Positions 63,072 through 64,000 of a stretch of 64,000 bases of DNA are shown one piece after another. This stretch comes from Enterobacter sp. R4-368. Lineage in GTDB: Bacteria > Pseudomonadota > Gammaproteobacteria > Enterobacterales > Enterobacteriaceae. How positions within the stretch are numbered: the stretch's first letter is position 1; every line of letters begins with the position of its first letter. A program made the translations under genes and the position numbers. The DNA lies in the NCBI RefSeq assembly GCF_000410515.1, contig NC_021500.1, forward strand, positions 4,960,001-5,024,000, given 5' to 3'. The notes beneath the pieces are model-generated. The model did not search any database. It had not been told where the DNA came from and saw nothing but the letters and a program-made list of their open reading frames with translations.

Positions 63072-63925
63072 TCGAGCTCCACCTTTTTATTCAGCAATCG
63101 CGCGGCGCGCCAGTAAACCAGCAACATCAGCCCCATCACGATGGTCAGTGTGATGCTGGTTGCCGACCCAAACGGCCAGTCGCGGATGTTCAGAAACTGG
63201 CTCTTAATCACGTTGCCGACCAGCAGGTTTTTTGCGCCACCCATCAAATCCGAGACGTAGAACAGCCCCATGGCCGGCAGCATCACCAGCAAACAGCCGG
63301 CGACAATCCCCGGCATCGTCAGCGGAATAATGATGCGCATAAAGGTTTGCAACTTGCTGGCACCGAGATCTTTTGCCGCTTCCAGCAGCGGTTTATCGAG
63401 TTTTTCAATACTGGAGTAGAGCGGCATTACCATAAACGGCAGCAGAATGTAGACCAGCCCGATAATCACCGCGCCGGGGGTAAACATAATACGCAGCGGC
63501 GTATCGATAACGCCCAGCCATAACAGGAACTCGTTAAGATACCCTTTCGTGCTGAGGAAAATTTTCAGCCCATAAATGCGGATAAGCGAATTGGTCCAGA
63601 AGGGGACAATCAGCAAGAACAGCAGTAACGGACGCACCTTGGCGGGCAGTTTCGCCAGGAACCAGGCAAACGGATAACCCAGCGCCAGACACATCAGCGT
63701 GGCGATAAACGCCATGTTGAGCGAATGCAGCAGCACGTCGAAATAGAGCGGATCCAACAGCCTGGTGTAGTTGTCCAGCGTAAAGACCAGTTTGACGAAG
63801 TTAGCGTCGTCGCGGGTCAAAAAGCTGGTGGCGATGATCATCAGGTTGGGCAGAAAAACAAACAGTACAAGCCAACCGACGATGGTCGCGATCACGCCCT
63901 TCTGGAATTTACTTGTACTCTTCAT
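63068..63925 (-). CDS. potB: Spermidine/putrescine ABC transporter permease PotB
   Basis: A 285-residue permease with about six transmembrane helices and EAA loop LEAAKDLGASKLQTFMRIII. The start MKSTSKFQKGVIATIVGWL adds about ten residues to the annotated E. coli form I recall and overlaps the end of potA by 17 bp, consistent with translational coupling. Confidence 0.95.
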   Translation of the reverse strand: MKSTSKFQKGVIATIVGWLVLFVFLPNLMIIATSFLTRDDANFVKLVFTLDNYTRLLDPLYFDVLLHSLNMAFIATLMCLALGYPFAWFLAKLPAKVRPLLLFLLIVPFWTNSLIRIYGLKIFLSTKGYLNEFLLWLGVIDTPLRIMFTPGAVIIGLVYILLPFMVMPLYSSIEKLDKPLLEAAKDLGASKLQTFMRIIIPLTMPGIVAGCLLVMLPAMGLFYVSDLMGGAKNLLVGNVIKSQFLNIRDWPFGSATSITLTIVMGLMLLVYWRAARLLNKKVELE

Positions 63926-64000
63926 CAGCCAGCACGACCTCCCAGCTCTCTACCCAGTTGATGGCCATTTTCTGGTCCAGCGAATGGTCAAAATCCGGGT
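63909..64000 (-). CDS. potA: Spermidine/putrescine ABC transporter ATPase PotA (3' end only)
   Basis: The last 30 codons of a minus-strand gene that continues beyond the window. The visible C terminus, QKMAINWVESWEVVLADEEY, matches PotA, the operon's ATP-binding subunit. Its ATPase motifs lie outside the window. Confidence 0.88.
   Translation of the reverse strand, partial: PDFDHSLDQKMAINWVESWEVVLADEEYK

Overview
The window is chromosomal backbone of a motile gamma-proteobacterium of the Enterobacteriaceae. Nearly every gene has its closest recognisable relative in Escherichia coli/Salmonella, in E. coli order (yceH-mviM-murJ-flg operons-rne-rluC-yceF-yceD-rpmF-plsX-fab cluster-ptsG-fhuE-ycf genes-mfd-lolCDE-nagK-cobB-potDCBA). 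High GC, the content of the extra genes and the divergence of several proteins (FhuE, ComR, YcfT) suggest the Enterobacter/Kosakonia/Klebsiella side of the family; the genus cannot be fixed from this window. No tRNA, rRNA, insertion sequence, prophage or CRISPR was seen.

Layout. 1-3.2 kb: 3' part of yceH, mviM, and murJ (lipid II flippase). 3.2-14.9 kb: the flagellar flgNMA (minus strand) and flgBCDEFGHIJ / flgKL (plus strand) cluster for rod, hook, P- and L-rings and hook-filament junction; flgM and flgK have near-perfect sigma-28 (FliA) promoters. 14.9-17.2 kb: an accessory MFS exporter and a divergent LysR regulator sharing an ATAC-N7-GTAT operator. 17.2-21.9 kb: rne with its long leader and divergent rluC. 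21.9-23.1 kb: an accessory secreted alpha/beta hydrolase behind a perfect 9-1-9 palindrome. 23.2-34.6 kb: yceF, then yceD-rpmF-plsX-fabH-fabD-fabG-acpP-fabF-pabC-mltG-tmk-holB-ycfH, the fatty-acid synthesis and DNA-precursor cluster. 34.6-39.2 kb: ptsG with conserved CRP, Mlc and SgrS control sites, and fhuE. 39.3-47.1 kb: hinT-ycfL-lpoB-thiK-nagZ-ycfP, ndh with an FNR box, ycfJ, a stretch with small possible membrane-protein genes, and divergent comR/bhsA. 47.2-58.2 kb: ldtC, mfd, ycfT, lolCDE, nagK, cobB. 58.3-61.1 kb: an accessory three-gene unit (MipA/OmpV-like outer-membrane protein, OmpR-family response regulator, histidine kinase) in place of E. coli ycfZ-ymfA. 61.1-64 kb: potD, potC, potB and the 3' end of potA (spermidine/putrescine importer, minus strand).

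The most rewarding parts are the three accessory insertions, each with its own visible candidate operator, and the small-gene region at 45.5-45.9 kb. Function assignments for backbone genes rest on my recognition of the families and on motifs read from the translations; no database search was run. E. coli lengths and coordinates of known regulatory sites are from memory.
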